A DNA stretch of 64,000 nt from Sporocytophaga sp. (GTDB lineage: Bacteria; Bacteroidota; Bacteroidia; Cytophagales; Cytophagaceae), in NCBI GenBank assembly GCA_024707265.1, contig JANQAB010000003.1, positions 620,001 through 684,000 on the forward strand. Direction: 5' to 3'. Position 1 is the first letter of the stretch, and every line of letters starts with the position of its first letter. The notes beneath the pieces were generated by a model. The model was not told where the DNA came from. It did no database searches and saw only the letters and a program-made list of their open reading frames with translations. This document shows, in pieces, positions 1 through 8,564 of the stretch. The position numbers and the translations under genes were made by a program.

Positions 1-304
1 ATATGTAGTAAGACTTTCCCTGGTGCTCTATCTGACTATACGCATTAACCAGAGTCTCTTTATCTACGTTCAAAACAAAGTGATTATTGTCATTCCCCTT
101 AACTAAAGCTTCGTACGGGATAGCAAAATTCTTGTTACCAATTCCCATAAATCCACCGAACGACAGGATTCCATATTCAACTTTTCCTTTTCCTGTATCC
201 ATCACCCATTCTTTGATCTCTCCAAGATCTTCTCCTTCAGGGTTTCTAACCTTGTCGCCCCCAATTAGCGGAGACGATAATATTTTTTCTTTTTCTGATT
301 TCAT
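1..304 (-). CDS. PRC-barrel domain protein (3' end cut by window edge)
   Basis: The reverse strand reads from an ATG at 304 with no stop to the window edge, giving about 101 residues that begin MKSEKEKILSSPLIGG. The pattern of a 'G(D/E)KV.N.EGEDLGEIKEWVMDTGKGKVEYGILSFGGF' type strand order, with an F-GG-GI-K-F-IP block at about residues 48-63, is typical of PRC-barrel domains. In bacteria these small beta-barrels occur in photosynthetic reaction centre H subunits, RimM and many small stress or sporulation-like proteins. No signal peptide or membrane segment is seen in the visible part, so it is probably cytoplasmic. The exact role cannot be inferred, and the C-terminus is missing. It stands alone, with 216 bases of AT-rich DNA between it and the next gene. 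Confidence 0.75.
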   Translation of the reverse strand, partial: MKSEKEKILSSPLIGGDKVRNPEGEDLGEIKEWVMDTGKGKVEYGILSFGGFMGIGNKNFAIPYEALVKGNDNNHFVLNVDKETLVNAYSQIEHQGKSYYI

Positions 305-520
305 AAGAGGATTATTGTACTTTCCTTTGAAAATATAACAGGTCTGCCTCTTGAATTGTTGGTAAGAATCTGAAGGATAATTCTAAAAAAATTAAAATTT
401 AATATAATAAAAATTTACTCCTGAAAAATAATGCTTGTCCGGTTTTAATACTGAGGCTTTTAAGAGTTCATGCAATACACGTTTCCCTTTGTCACATCCA
501 AAAAACACAAAAATATTGTT

Positions 521-1294
521 TTAAAACTTCTCCTCTACTCCCATGCCGAATAGTGCAAAATCATATTTTACAGGATCTTTAGGATCAAACTTTTTTAAAT
601 TTTCTGTTAATTCCACTGCCGTCTGCCAATCTGTTTGTTTCCTATCAATTAATCCTAATTTCCGCCCTACTCTGTCTACATGGACATCGCAGGGACAAAC
701 CAACTGACTGGGCTTAATATTTTTCCATATCCCAAAATCAACTCCATTATTGTCTTTCCTTACCATCCAGCGCAAAAACATATTTAATCTTTTGCAGGCA
801 CTGTTCCGGGCAGGTGTTGAAATGTGCTTTTTTGTTCTTTCAGGATAATCTTCCAGACTAAAAAACATTTCATGAAAACCAGACAAAGCTCCTTCTACAT
901 TAATGGATTTTTTCGAATGCCCAATAAGAAAGGCTTCTTCCAATGACTCATGTTTCTCATAAAAAGTTTTAAAAAATTCTATAAAATAAAGGGCATCAGT
1001 AGCATTAAATGTTCTGTGCTTAAATTGCATAAACACCTTTAGATCACGTGGCTTATGATTCCTGATAAAATCATAGGGGGACTGATCCATCAATACGATC
1101 AACTCCCTGCACTTGTTGATAATAGTCGCTCTTTGTCCCCAGGCTAATACGGCAGCCCAAAGACCCATGATCTCTATGTCTTGTTTTTTAGAAAAACGAT
1201 GAGGGATGCAAACCGGATCATTTTCTATAAACCCCGGCTGATTGTATTGCTGGTATTTTTCTTCGAGAAAATCCCGAAGCGCTTCAAATTTCAC
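521..1294 (-). CDS. TIGR02757 (DUF2400) family protein
   Basis: A 257-residue protein, complete and close to the usual family length. The family is recognised by the tryptophan-rich block GLWAAVLAWGQR (residues 44-55), the strongly conserved PCDVHVDRVGRKLGL (201-215) and the C-terminal PVKYDFALFGMG (241-252). The D-x-H-V-x-R region resembles the helix-hairpin-helix/Asp portion of HhH DNA glycosylases, to which the family is thought to be distantly related; a DNA-repair or nucleic-acid role is inference only. No signal peptide is present, so it should be cytoplasmic. The gene is monocistronic: 227 bases of repeat-like DNA separate it from the LysM gene upstream. Confidence 0.75.
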   Translation of the reverse strand: MKFEALRDFLEEKYQQYNQPGFIENDPVCIPHRFSKKQDIEIMGLWAAVLAWGQRATIINKCRELIVLMDQSPYDFIRNHKPRDLKVFMQFKHRTFNATDALYFIEFFKTFYEKHESLEEAFLIGHSKKSINVEGALSGFHEMFFSLEDYPERTKKHISTPARNSACKRLNMFLRWMVRKDNNGVDFGIWKNIKPSQLVCPCDVHVDRVGRKLGLIDRKQTDWQTAVELTENLKKFDPKDPVKYDFALFGMGVEEKF

Positions 1295-1483
1295 CTAAAT
1301 AATTTTTTCAATAAAGTCCTTATCCCTGACCCATCGCCTTAAAAAGAAGGAAAGAATCATGGATATAATTAAATTAGTAGATTACTTTATCAATTTCGAT
1401 AGCAAAAAGCTAACTGGAAGTCTTGGGCATCCTGATGCATAAAGTTGGAAATTACTGATGACTAAGGCTAAGCCAAAGACACT

Positions 1484-1524
1484 ACTTTCAACTTTCAGCT
1501 TTAAACTTTTAGCTTTCAGCTTTA
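1484..1524. repeat. degenerate tandem AAAGCTG-type repeat
   Basis: Read on the minus strand, the DNA directly after the LysM gene is an imperfect string of 7-8 base units such as AAAGCTG, AAAGCTA, AAAGTTT and AAAGCTG, repeated about five times. It is non-coding and low in complexity. It may form weak secondary structure at the 3' end of the LysM transcript, but it has no clear terminator stem. Confidence 0.5.
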
Positions 1525-2409
1525 TGGTATATACGAAATCTGAACAGGCATCTTTTTATCTACCCCTGATAAACGCTCATAAGCTTTCTGAGAAATCTTG
1601 ATAATCACCTTATCTTCAAGATTTCCATTCTGAAGCTTTCCTATAACCCGTACAAACAACTTCTGTCCATTTGCTTCATTTTTCACCTGTATAATGGTAC
1701 CTACAGGAGCTGTTTTGTGCAAAGCAAGATATTTTGGAGAATCACTGTTTCCTTCAATTACTTCAGCAAAACCACTTTCTGTAACTTTATTAAAATTATC
1801 TGTTGGGGCCACAAATACAGACTCCTGCTGCTGGGTAGTTTTTCCTGTAGTTTTTGGGGTTGAAGTAGTTTTAGGTTCGTCTTTTTTTACTTCAGATTTA
1901 GCAGATGCACTTGCAGTGCTTGTTCCACCAGCTTTTCCAGGAATATTGACCGTTTGCCCCACTTTTAACTCCGTCAGTCCTGGATTTGCTTTTCTTATTT
2001 CATCAACAGTAACATTGTATTTCCTTGAAAGTGAATAAAGTGTTTCTTTGGGTTCAACTGTATGTGTGCCTCCCGCTCCTCCGGAAGAGGCCGAAGCCGA
2101 CACCGAAGATCCGGCAGGTGATGAAACGGCCGCAACCGATCCTTTATAAGGAATACGTATGATCTGCCCTACCTTTAACCCGGCTGACAATTCAGGATTA
2201 TTTTTATTTAATTCATCGACAGTTACTTTATATTTTCTTGAAATAGAATATAAAGTTTCTTTAGGATCTGCTTTATGAAGTACAAATACTTTTGAGTCCT
2301 TCTTCTCTATTCCGATAGAATCCAGTACACCTGCACACACATCAGACAAAGAGATAAATAAAATCAGGATCAAAAAATACTTCAACAGAGACACAGCTTT
2401 ATAATTCAT
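1522..2409 (-). CDS. LysM peptidoglycan-binding protein with C-terminal RlpA-like barrel
   Basis: A 295-residue secreted protein. Residues 1-26 form a signal peptide (YFLILILFISLSDVCA). Two LysM modules follow at about 42-87 and 115-157, each with the ETLYS(I/L)SRKY.VTVDE core and a closing VGQ-I-IP strand. They are linked by Ser/Ala/Gly- and Thr/Lys-rich low-complexity segments. Residues about 205-295 (ALHKTAPVGTIIQV, then RVIGKL) look like the double-psi beta-barrel of RlpA/3D-type proteins, as in other Bacteroidota LysM proteins. The likely role is binding or remodelling of peptidoglycan in the periplasm. Its start overlaps the last 11 bases of the upstream gene, so the two are probably co-translated. 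No catalytic Asp motif is obvious, so enzymatic activity is uncertain. Confidence 0.85.
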   Translation of the reverse strand: MNYKAVSLLKYFLILILFISLSDVCAGVLDSIGIEKKDSKVFVLHKADPKETLYSISRKYKVTVDELNKNNPELSAGLKVGQIIRIPYKGSVAAVSSPAGSSVSASASSGGAGGTHTVEPKETLYSLSRKYNVTVDEIRKANPGLTELKVGQTVNIPGKAGGTSTASASAKSEVKKDEPKTTSTPKTTGKTTQQQESVFVAPTDNFNKVTESGFAEVIEGNSDSPKYLALHKTAPVGTIIQVKNEANGQKLFVRVIGKLQNGNLEDKVIIKISQKAYERLSGVDKKMPVQISYIP

Positions 2410-3211
2410 AAATTATCAGTTCCTTTTTTTCTTTAACAAAAATTACAGCATTCTCCAGCAAGAAGAAAGTATCCATTCCCACTCCCTTAGGACTCCTATC
2501 AAGGATTTCTTTCAAAAGCACATCCCCCTCTTCATTGGCTATTAACAGGAGATTTTGAAGTTTATTATCTGAGTAAATATAATAAGAAATAATTATAAAA
2601 TTTTTATACTCAGCATAATCAAAGGCCAATGAGGTTTGTTCTCCTGTTACTTCCTGCACATACTCAGATAGTTTCGGAAAATATTCGCTCTCCTGAGTAA
2701 AATGCAGTGCATTCTGAATATTACTTTTCTGCTTTTCCCGAAAAACCTGATTGAGTTTTTTTAAAACTTCTACTTCAGAATATTCTTTCTTTTGCTTACC
2801 GGTTTTGAGATCCAGCAAAAAGTAGACCTTATTTTCTTCTTCTTCATTTTGCAAAGCAAGAATACCTTCTGAAAATACTCCACCAAAACTTAATGTTTTT
2901 TCTTCCCACAATACCTTGCCAGAATCAGATGCGACCGAAATAATCCCTTTATGCTCCGGATTCTGGATGTCTTTAAAACCATGCAGGTAAATGTATCCGT
3001 CTTTAACAGCCTCCAATCCTATCCACCACGGCTCATTTTTTTTTAATCCCTGCCATTTGATTTTTTTCTTCTTCAAATCTATCGCACTGAAATCGGCAAG
3101 ATGCTTATCTGAGTTTCTATATTCTACTACAAGCAAATGATTTATTTCATCGGGAATTACTTTCCAGATCAGTCCGTCAAAAGAAAAGGATGTTAGATTT
3201 TGTGTCGACAA
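2399..3211 (-). CDS. DUF4905-like protein
   Basis: A 270-residue protein without signal peptide or membrane helix. It consists of repeated beta-strand segments with W and G turns (SFDGLIWKVIPDE, KKIKWQGL, WWIGLEAVKDGYIYLHGF, SGKVLWEEKTLSFGG), as in a small propeller-like fold. I take it for the Bacteroidota family DUF4905 from its length, N-terminal WKV block and neighbourhood, but this is memory of the family, not a search. The stop region overlaps the LysM gene by 11 bases, which suggests an operon and perhaps a cell-wall link. Function unknown. Confidence 0.5.
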   Translation of the reverse strand: MSTQNLTSFSFDGLIWKVIPDEINHLLVVEYRNSDKHLADFSAIDLKKKKIKWQGLKKNEPWWIGLEAVKDGYIYLHGFKDIQNPEHKGIISVASDSGKVLWEEKTLSFGGVFSEGILALQNEEEENKVYFLLDLKTGKQKKEYSEVEVLKKLNQVFREKQKSNIQNALHFTQESEYFPKLSEYVQEVTGEQTSLAFDYAEYKNFIIISYYIYSDNKLQNLLLIANEEGDVLLKEILDRSPKGVGMDTFFLLENAVIFVKEKKELIIYEL

Positions 3212-3450
3212 GCTTTATTTGTATTTTTTCTGCAAAAATAAGCATTTGACAAGGTTTACAAAGGAAAACAAGCAGAAAGCGTAAAGTGAAGGTGAAACAA
3301 AGTTTGCTTTAAGCATGAGAACAGATTTCATGCAGATACCGAAATCCTCCACCTTCAAAAGAAAGCTTCAGGATTAGGTCTATTTCATGTGGTGAAGAAA
3401 GCTGAATGTGATCAAAAATTTAATTGAATTCTTAACACTAATATTAAAGA

Positions 3451-4185
3451 ATGAATATACTAGGAATAATTCCTGCCAGATATGCTTCCACGAGATTTCC
3501 GGCTAAACCTTTGGTAGAAATAGGCGGAAAATCAATGATCAGAAGGGTTTATGAACAGGCAGGAAAAGCCCGATTACTTTCCAATGTGGTAGTAGCCACT
3601 GATAATAATGAAATATTTAACCATGTCAAAACCTTTGGGGGAAATGTAGTGATGACAAAGGAAGAACATCCAAGCGGCACTGACAGGTGCTTTGAAGCAT
3701 TGGAGAAAACTTCGGGTGATTTTGATTTTGTCATCAACATTCAGGGGGACGAGCCATTCATTCATCCTGAGCAGATTGACCTTCTGGCCTCCGCACTTAA
3801 CAAAGAAACAGAACTGGCTACTTTGGTTAAAAAGATAGAAGACCAGGAAACCCTTTTCAACCCAAATACACCAAAAGTTATTTTTAATAAAAATAAAGAA
3901 GCTATTTACTTCAGCCGTCAGACCATTCCATATATAAGAGGGGCTGAGCCTGAGCAATGGCTTTCGAAAGCCGAATTTTATAAGCACATTGGTATCTATG
4001 CTTATAGGGCCGATATACTCAAGGCGATCACTTCTCTTGAAACTGGCAGTCTGGAGAAATCAGAATCTCTGGAACAATTAAGGTGGCTGGAGAATGGATT
4101 TAATATAAAAGTGGAGATTACAACTTATGAGAGTGTGGGAATAGATGTTCCTTCTGACCTGGAAAAAATAAAAGATCTGATTTAA
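3451..4185 (+). CDS. kdsB: 3-deoxy-manno-octulosonate cytidylyltransferase (CMP-Kdo synthetase)
   Basis: KdsB activates Kdo with CTP to CMP-Kdo for lipopolysaccharide inner-core assembly in the cytoplasm. The 244-residue protein has the usual length. The N-terminal nucleotide-binding signature IIPARYASTRFPAKPL covers residues 6-21, HPSGTDR follows at 73-79, and the metal-binding NIQGDEP motif lies at 96-102. The start ATG directly precedes the first beta-strand, so the start is firm. It is transcribed alone, away from the gene upstream. Its last codons and the stop of the convergent lipoprotein gene lie inside one perfect palindrome (4171-4196), which probably ends transcription from both sides. 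Confidence 0.96.
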   Translation: MNILGIIPARYASTRFPAKPLVEIGGKSMIRRVYEQAGKARLLSNVVVATDNNEIFNHVKTFGGNVVMTKEEHPSGTDRCFEALEKTSGDFDFVINIQGDEPFIHPEQIDLLASALNKETELATLVKKIEDQETLFNPNTPKVIFNKNKEAIYFSRQTIPYIRGAEPEQWLSKAEFYKHIGIYAYRADILKAITSLETGSLEKSESLEQLRWLENGFNIKVEITTYESVGIDVPSDLEKIKDLI

Positions 4186-4196
4186 ATCAGATCTTT
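4171..4196. terminator. 26-bp perfect palindrome spanning two convergent stop codons
   Basis: The arms AAAGATCTGATTT and AAATCAGATCTTT are exact reverse complements with no spacer. The kdsB stop (4183-4185) and the stop of the convergent lipoprotein gene (4187-4189) are both inside it. T-rich sequence follows on the plus strand (CTTTCTTT) and A-rich sequence precedes it, so it can act as a compact bidirectional terminator. Confidence 0.7.
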
Positions 4197-4609
4197 CTTT
4201 CAAGGCTGTCTACAGCCGTCTCTATTTTTAACTTGAAGCGAGTCCATCCCTCCTCTGCGTCTGCTTTGGTGGAATCAAAATTATACCCTCTCACTTCTTT
4301 CTTTAAAACTGTAATTTTTTGCTTCATTACCTGAGAGCCTTTGTCTGCTTTTTTATCAGCCTTTTTCTCTAAAGCTTCTATTTTATTTTCTAACTTCTCT
4401 TTCTCTTCCTCCATTTCAGCTTTTGAAGTTTCCTTCTTATTCTGGTCTTCCTGTTGAGAATACATTGAAGTTGCCGAATCACTATACCCTACTTCTGATT
4501 TCTTTTCCTCACAACCTGAAAGGTAAATTCCGCCGATAAAGGCGAATCCAATAACAGAAGTCACTATGTTAATCTTTTTCATCTCTTTCATCACTTTATC
4601 AAAACTCAC
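4187..4609 (-). CDS. small coiled-coil lipoprotein
   Basis: A protein of up to 140 residues with a lipoprotein signal: a hydrophobic stretch (IVTSVIGFAFIGGIYL) followed by the lipobox LSGC. The mature part is charged, and residues about 50-115 are Glu/Lys-rich heptads (KAEMEEEKEKLENKIEALEKK), a predicted coiled coil. The longest start is a GTG at 4609 that overlaps the stop of the stress-protein gene. In-frame ATGs at 4591 and 4582 are alternatives; the latter puts MKK directly before the signal peptide and is the most natural start. It is translationally coupled to the universal stress protein gene. I do not recognise a named family; a periplasmic or membrane-anchored stress role is inference. 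Confidence 0.65.
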   Translation of the reverse strand: MSFDKVMKEMKKINIVTSVIGFAFIGGIYLSGCEEKKSEVGYSDSATSMYSQQEDQNKKETSKAEMEEEKEKLENKIEALEKKADKKADKGSQVMKQKITVLKKEVRGYNFDSTKADAEEGWTRFKLKIETAVDSLERKI

Positions 4610-5535
4610 AAATCATCTCTATGCCGCTGCCGGTCTTTTATACTAAGTTTTCTTTCTTGTTTAACTGCCGCTTTTCCGGCAGACATCTCTTTTCTAAGTT
4701 TATATGTTACAATCGCACAATCAGATTCTTTTACAATATTTTCCGAAATACTATCACTAAAAAACCTTTCCAGCCCTTTCTTTTCGTGATTGACAAGGCA
4801 GACTACATCTGCATTTACTTGTTTGGTAAAATGTAGAATACCTTCTTCCTCTGTTTTATCAGAGACCATATGAATAGGATGATTTTCTAACTTAAACTCC
4901 TCCCTGATCTCATCGAGCGTCTTCTGGACCTTCGCTTCAGAAATGTTATTAGAGGGAGTATTTACCTTAAGAAAATGAAGGTTAGCCTTAAATGCCTCTG
5001 CCATACTTTTCACTTTTCCTACTATCTTTTGAACTGGCTCTTCAAAGTCTGATGCAAAAACAATTGTTTCCACTTTAAAAGGAACCTCTGTATTCTTCAA
5101 TATCAATAGTGGAACAGCTGACTTTCTGATCAACTTTAATGTAGTGGATCCGAATAATACTTCTTCAATATCACTTTCGCCCTTCTTACCCACTATGATC
5201 AGATCTATCTCTTCTTCTGCAACATGCAAAAGCACTTCTTTTGAAACCTTTCCCTGAACAATGGTACCGCTGGACTTAATACCTTTTGCCTTCAAACGGT
5301 CTACATATCCCTTTAACAGTCTTTGCTTTACTTCCATGATCCTTGCCTGATAATCCATCTGCAATTCATCCTCAAACAATGGATCACCAAAAGAACCTAT
5401 CTTCGGTACATATACTTGCTGCACTACATGGAGCAGCTTCACTTCACAATTCTTTTGCAAAGCAATATATGCTGCTGCTTCAAGAGCTTTTTGTGAGTAA
5501 CCAGAAAAATCCACGGGTACAAGTATTCTTTCCAT
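4606..5535 (-). CDS. tandem universal stress protein
   Basis: A 309-residue protein made of two UspA domains, about residues 1-148 and 154-285. The first begins MERILVPVDFSGYSQKAL and carries the ATP-binding pattern VGKKGESDIEEVLFGST (115-131). The second begins VETIVFASDFEEP and is more divergent, without a clear G-x2-G-x9-G loop, which suggests one active and one structural nucleotide site. A Lys/Arg-rich tail of about 25 residues follows. Cytoplasmic. It forms an operon with the downstream lipoprotein gene (4-base overlap). Tandem Usp proteins usually respond to starvation or redox stress; the specific signal is unknown here. Confidence 0.9.
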   Translation of the reverse strand: MERILVPVDFSGYSQKALEAAAYIALQKNCEVKLLHVVQQVYVPKIGSFGDPLFEDELQMDYQARIMEVKQRLLKGYVDRLKAKGIKSSGTIVQGKVSKEVLLHVAEEEIDLIIVGKKGESDIEEVLFGSTTLKLIRKSAVPLLILKNTEVPFKVETIVFASDFEEPVQKIVGKVKSMAEAFKANLHFLKVNTPSNNISEAKVQKTLDEIREEFKLENHPIHMVSDKTEEEGILHFTKQVNADVVCLVNHEKKGLERFFSDSISENIVKESDCAIVTYKLRKEMSAGKAAVKQERKLSIKDRQRHRDDL

Positions 5536-5667
5536 TAATCAGTTCCTTATTTCTTTAAATGCAACAGTTTTAAAAATGAAATTGTTGACACCTCCCGTAA
5601 ATCATTGTGAAAATCAATCCATTCAGCCTTCTTCAAAAAATACTGAAAACAAAAAGTACTTCAATAA

Positions 5668-5702
5668 AAAAAGCTGAGCTCCTTTCAACAGCTCAGCTTT
5701 TT
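5668..5702. terminator. bidirectional intrinsic terminator
   Basis: AAAAAGCTGAGCT at 5668-5680 pairs with AGCTCAGCTTTTT at 5690-5702 over a 9-base loop. It lies 28 bases after the SUI1 stop codon. Because the outer pairs are A/T runs on both sides, it offers a U-tract in either direction. It separates the SUI1-kinase operon from the stress-protein operon. Confidence 0.85.
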
Positions 5703-5729
5703 AATATTTGCTTTATTATAGTTAAGAGT

Positions 5730-6071
5730 TTAACCTCCTATCTTCTTTACTTTATAACCTTTGCTTTGGAGGTGGGCCATCACTTTATCTCTGAAGTCTC
5801 CCTGTATCAATATTTCACCGTCCTTCACACTTCCTCCTACACCACACTTCTGCTTTAACTCTTTGCCCAATGCTTCAAGATCTTCCACTTTACCGACAAA
5901 CTGAGTAATAGCCGTAACAACTTTTCCTCCACCTTTTCTGTCCAGCTGAATTCTGAGATCCTGCTGCTGAGGAGGTAAGGTCGTAACTTCTTCTTCCTGA
6001 TTGTATTGAAATTCAAAATCAGGGTTGGTAGAAAATACTACCCCATCTCTGTTCTTCTTATTCTTTTTCAT
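5730..6071 (-). CDS. SUI1/eIF1-like translation initiation factor (YciH family)
   Basis: A 113-residue protein. The N-terminal [12 protein letters not shown] motif (10-21) and the [18 protein letters not shown] core (about 44-61), followed by [13 protein letters not shown] and IQGDFRDKV, define the bacterial SUI1/YciH family. Homologues bind the small ribosomal subunit and affect start-site fidelity. Cytoplasmic. The start overlaps the stop of the lipid kinase gene by 4 bases (ATGA), so the two are translationally coupled. The family call is firm; the physiological role in bacteria is poorly known. Confidence 0.92.
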   Translation of the reverse strand: MKKNKKNRDGVVFSTNPDFEFQYNQEEEVTTLPPQQQDLRIQLDRKGGGKVVTAITQFVGKVEDLEALGKELKQKCGVGGSVKDGEILIQGDFRDKVMAHLQSKGYKVKKIGG

Positions 6072-6952
6072 ACTGATAAAACTCTTAAGCTATTAGGCAC
6101 TATAGATATTTTTAAACTGGCTTCCATATCCACCGGTTCTCCATCAAGATGTACCGGACCAGATGATCCTCTTTCTATTTCAATATTTTTGGCTTTAATA
6201 ATATCCAGATAGTGAAATTTATTCACTTTTTTGGTGAACAACTTAAACCCGAGATTCAAAAGAGAGCTTGATGGAAAAGGATGCATCATACAGACATCAA
6301 TGTAACCGTCCTGCAGACTTGCCTGAGGAGCAATAAATACATTATTACCATATTGTGAAGCGTTGGCAAAACTTAAAAGAAATGCCTTCATTTCAATTTC
6401 TTTTCCGTCAAGCTTGATTTTATAAGTTTCACATTTATAGCTTTTATATTCGGTAATAACTGTTTTCAGATAGGTAGAGAAACCTCTGGTTTTCTGTTCA
6501 GCAAAGACTTTTCCGATAAGGGCATCAAAGCCGACACCTGCCGTGCAAAAAAAAGGCAAGTCATTTAACCGACAATGATCTATGGAAATCGGAGATGCCT
6601 CGAGCAGGTATCTGATGGACTTCTGAATGTGTATAGGAACTTGTAAATGTCTTGCAAGACCATTTCCTGAACCAAGCGGGATAATCCCCAGAGCAGGTGT
6701 TTGCCCTATAAGACCTGTGGCTACTTCATTGATTGTACCATCACCTCCCACAGCAACAACTGCATCAAAGTTTTTATCTACCGCTTCTTGAGCCAGTTCT
6801 GTTGCATGCCCTTTGCATTTGGTAAATGCTATTTCATAATACCTTCCTGAGCCGCTGAAAATTTCTTTTATTTTTTGTGGAATATCTTCCTTACTTCTCA
6901 CTCCTGCAATAGGATTAATAATAAAGAAAAATCGCTCTGGTTTTTGTTTCAT
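6068..6952 (-). CDS. diacylglycerol kinase family lipid kinase
   Basis: A 294-residue protein of the DagK/YegS/sphingosine-kinase superfamily. The N-terminal [10 protein letters not shown] strand, the nucleotide-binding [12 protein letters not shown] (69-80) and the [11 protein letters not shown] loop (91-101) are all present. The C-terminal half carries [10 protein letters not shown] and HLDGEP motifs, as usual. It likely phosphorylates a lipid such as diacylglycerol or an undecaprenol-type or sphingoid lipid at the inner face of the membrane; Bacteroidota make sphingolipids, so the substrate is open. It is the first gene of a two-gene operon with the SUI1 gene. The two functions have no obvious link. 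Confidence 0.92.
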   Translation of the reverse strand: MKQKPERFFFIINPIAGVRSKEDIPQKIKEIFSGSGRYYEIAFTKCKGHATELAQEAVDKNFDAVVAVGGDGTINEVATGLIGQTPALGIIPLGSGNGLARHLQVPIHIQKSIRYLLEASPISIDHCRLNDLPFFCTAGVGFDALIGKVFAEQKTRGFSTYLKTVITEYKSYKCETYKIKLDGKEIEMKAFLLSFANASQYGNNVFIAPQASLQDGYIDVCMMHPFPSSSLLNLGFKLFTKKVNKFHYLDIIKAKNIEIERGSSGPVHLDGEPVDMEASLKISIVPNSLRVLSV

Positions 6953-7119
6953 TTAGTTTTTCCTTTCAACCCAACAAATCTGTTCCTCGAAAATACGACA
7001 TATTCCTCACTTCGCATATATATTATTAATTTCAAGGTTATTAAAGAGCTGAATTTTTATAATAGTAGAATTGCTTAATTTTATTCCTCAATTGGACCGG
7101 TCTTAAATTATCTATACTG

Positions 7120-8379
7120 ATGGAAACTGTTTCTGCTAAAAAGTTTTACCATACACTTTACTTTTATGTCCTGATCGCTATAGTGGCAGGAGTTTTAACA
7201 GGATATTTTTTTCCGTCAACAGGAGCAAAATTAAAACCTCTTGGAGATGCTTTTATTAAACTTATTAAAATGATTGTACCCGGAGTTATTTTCACTACTG
7301 TTGCTTCGGGTATCGCAAGTGTCAAGGAAAATAAGAAAATAGGAAGAATAGGCTTTAAGGCATTTGTATACTTTGAAGTAATGAGTACCCTTGCGCTTGT
7401 TATAGGACTTATTGTTGCCAAATTCCTAAAACCCGGCAAAGGAATGAATGTCAATCCGGTCTCCCTTGATATTTCAGGCATTGAGAGTTATACAGAATCA
7501 GCCAAAAAATTTGATACAACTACCTTTTTTCTGGACATTATCCCTGATTCCTTCTTCGGAGCTTTTGCAGAAGGTAATATTCTTCAGGTGCTGTTTCTGG
7601 GTATTCTTTCAGGATTTGCAATTTCAAGGATGGGTACATACAGGGATCCACTCGTGAAAGGAATAGATTACCTCAATCATTTCTTCTTCCGGGTTGTTTC
7701 AATTATTCTGAAGGCAGCACCAGTAGGAGCCTTTGGGGCTATGGCTTTTACTATTGGTAAATATGGCATTGAAAGTTTGTTATCTCTGGGGGAGCTCATG
7801 GCATCCGTTTACCTGACCTGCCTCTTTTTTGTCTTTGTTATTCTTGGAATAATATGCTGGTTGTCCGGATTTTCTATTATCCGGATTTTAAAATATATAA
7901 AAGAGGAAATATTTCTTGTACTTGGCACCAGCTCCTCCGAGCCTGCCTTACCCGGGTTAATGAAAAAAATGGAAAAGGCTGGTTGCTCTCAATCTATTAC
8001 GGGACTGGTAATTCCGGCAGGTTATACTTTTAACCTCGACGGTACTTCTATTTACCTCACTATGGCTACCATGTTTATAGCCTATGCAACCAATACTCCT
8101 ATAAGCCTTTGGGATGAGATCGCATTGCTAGGCATTCTCATGCTTACCTCCAAAGGCGCTGCAGCTGTAACAGGAGGAGGTTTTATTGTGCTTGCTGCAA
8201 CACTTTCATCTATAGATAAACTTCCTGTAGCTGGCATCGCCCTGCTTTTAGGTGTAGACAGATTTATGTCCGAGGCTAGGGCAATTACCAATCTTATAGG
8301 AAATACAGTAGCGACATTGGTTATAGCGAAATGGGAAAAGGAATTTAAACCTGGTGAATTTTCTGAGAACCTGAAGTAA
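7120..8379 (+). CDS. dicarboxylate/amino acid:cation symporter (DAACS family)
   Basis: A 419-residue multi-spanning inner-membrane transporter of the GltP/GltT/DctA family. The family marks are the serine-rich hairpin loop [11 protein letters not shown] (269-279), the NLDGTS cation motif in TM7 (305-310), the second hairpin [12 protein letters not shown] (344-355) and the [16 protein letters not shown] stretch in TM8 (370-385). The Arg in SEARAITN occupies the position associated with acidic substrates in the family. It couples Na+ or H+ influx to uptake of glutamate, aspartate or C4-dicarboxylates. Monocistronic, divergent from the lipid kinase gene. Confidence 0.93.
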   Translation: METVSAKKFYHTLYFYVLIAIVAGVLTGYFFPSTGAKLKPLGDAFIKLIKMIVPGVIFTTVASGIASVKENKKIGRIGFKAFVYFEVMSTLALVIGLIVAKFLKPGKGMNVNPVSLDISGIESYTESAKKFDTTTFFLDIIPDSFFGAFAEGNILQVLFLGILSGFAISRMGTYRDPLVKGIDYLNHFFFRVVSIILKAAPVGAFGAMAFTIGKYGIESLLSLGELMASVYLTCLFFVFVILGIICWLSGFSIIRILKYIKEEIFLVLGTSSSEPALPGLMKKMEKAGCSQSITGLVIPAGYTFNLDGTSIYLTMATMFIAYATNTPISLWDEIALLGILMLTSKGAAAVTGGGFIVLAATLSSIDKLPVAGIALLLGVDRFMSEARAITNLIGNTVATLVIAKWEKEFKPGEFSENLK

Positions 8380-8522
8380 TTTTTTTAACCTTATACCATA
8401 AGATCAAGGGTTGAAATTTTTATTCCCACAAATACCTAAAATTTTAACTATACATTGACACATAGAACCTGTTCCTCAAAAGTATAAACACTACACATAA
8501 AAACAATTCTCTTATATGTTGA

Positions 8523-8542
8523 CTTACTTTAATATAAGTAAG
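8523..8542. promoter_or_regulatory. inverted repeat upstream of hydrolase gene, followed by strong SD
   Basis: CTTACTT (8523-8529) and AAGTAAG (8536-8542) form a perfect 7-bp dyad with a 6-base AT spacer, 23 bases before the ATG at 8565. A GGGGAGG stretch (8548-8554) then acts as an unusually strong Shine-Dalgarno for a Bacteroidota gene. The dyad could be an operator or a small 5' UTR hairpin; this is inference. Confidence 0.4.
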
Positions 8543-8564
8543 ACTCCGGGGAGGTATTGAATTT

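Noticed and set aside
87..338. Plus-strand 83-residue open frame
   Set aside because: It lies opposite the PRC-barrel gene, which has clear family features; the plus frame is rich in Ser/Pro/Phe as typical for antisense of AT-rich genes.
3574..3987. 137-residue open frame antisense to kdsB
   Set aside because: Shadow of a firmly identified enzyme gene; no family resemblance or start signal.
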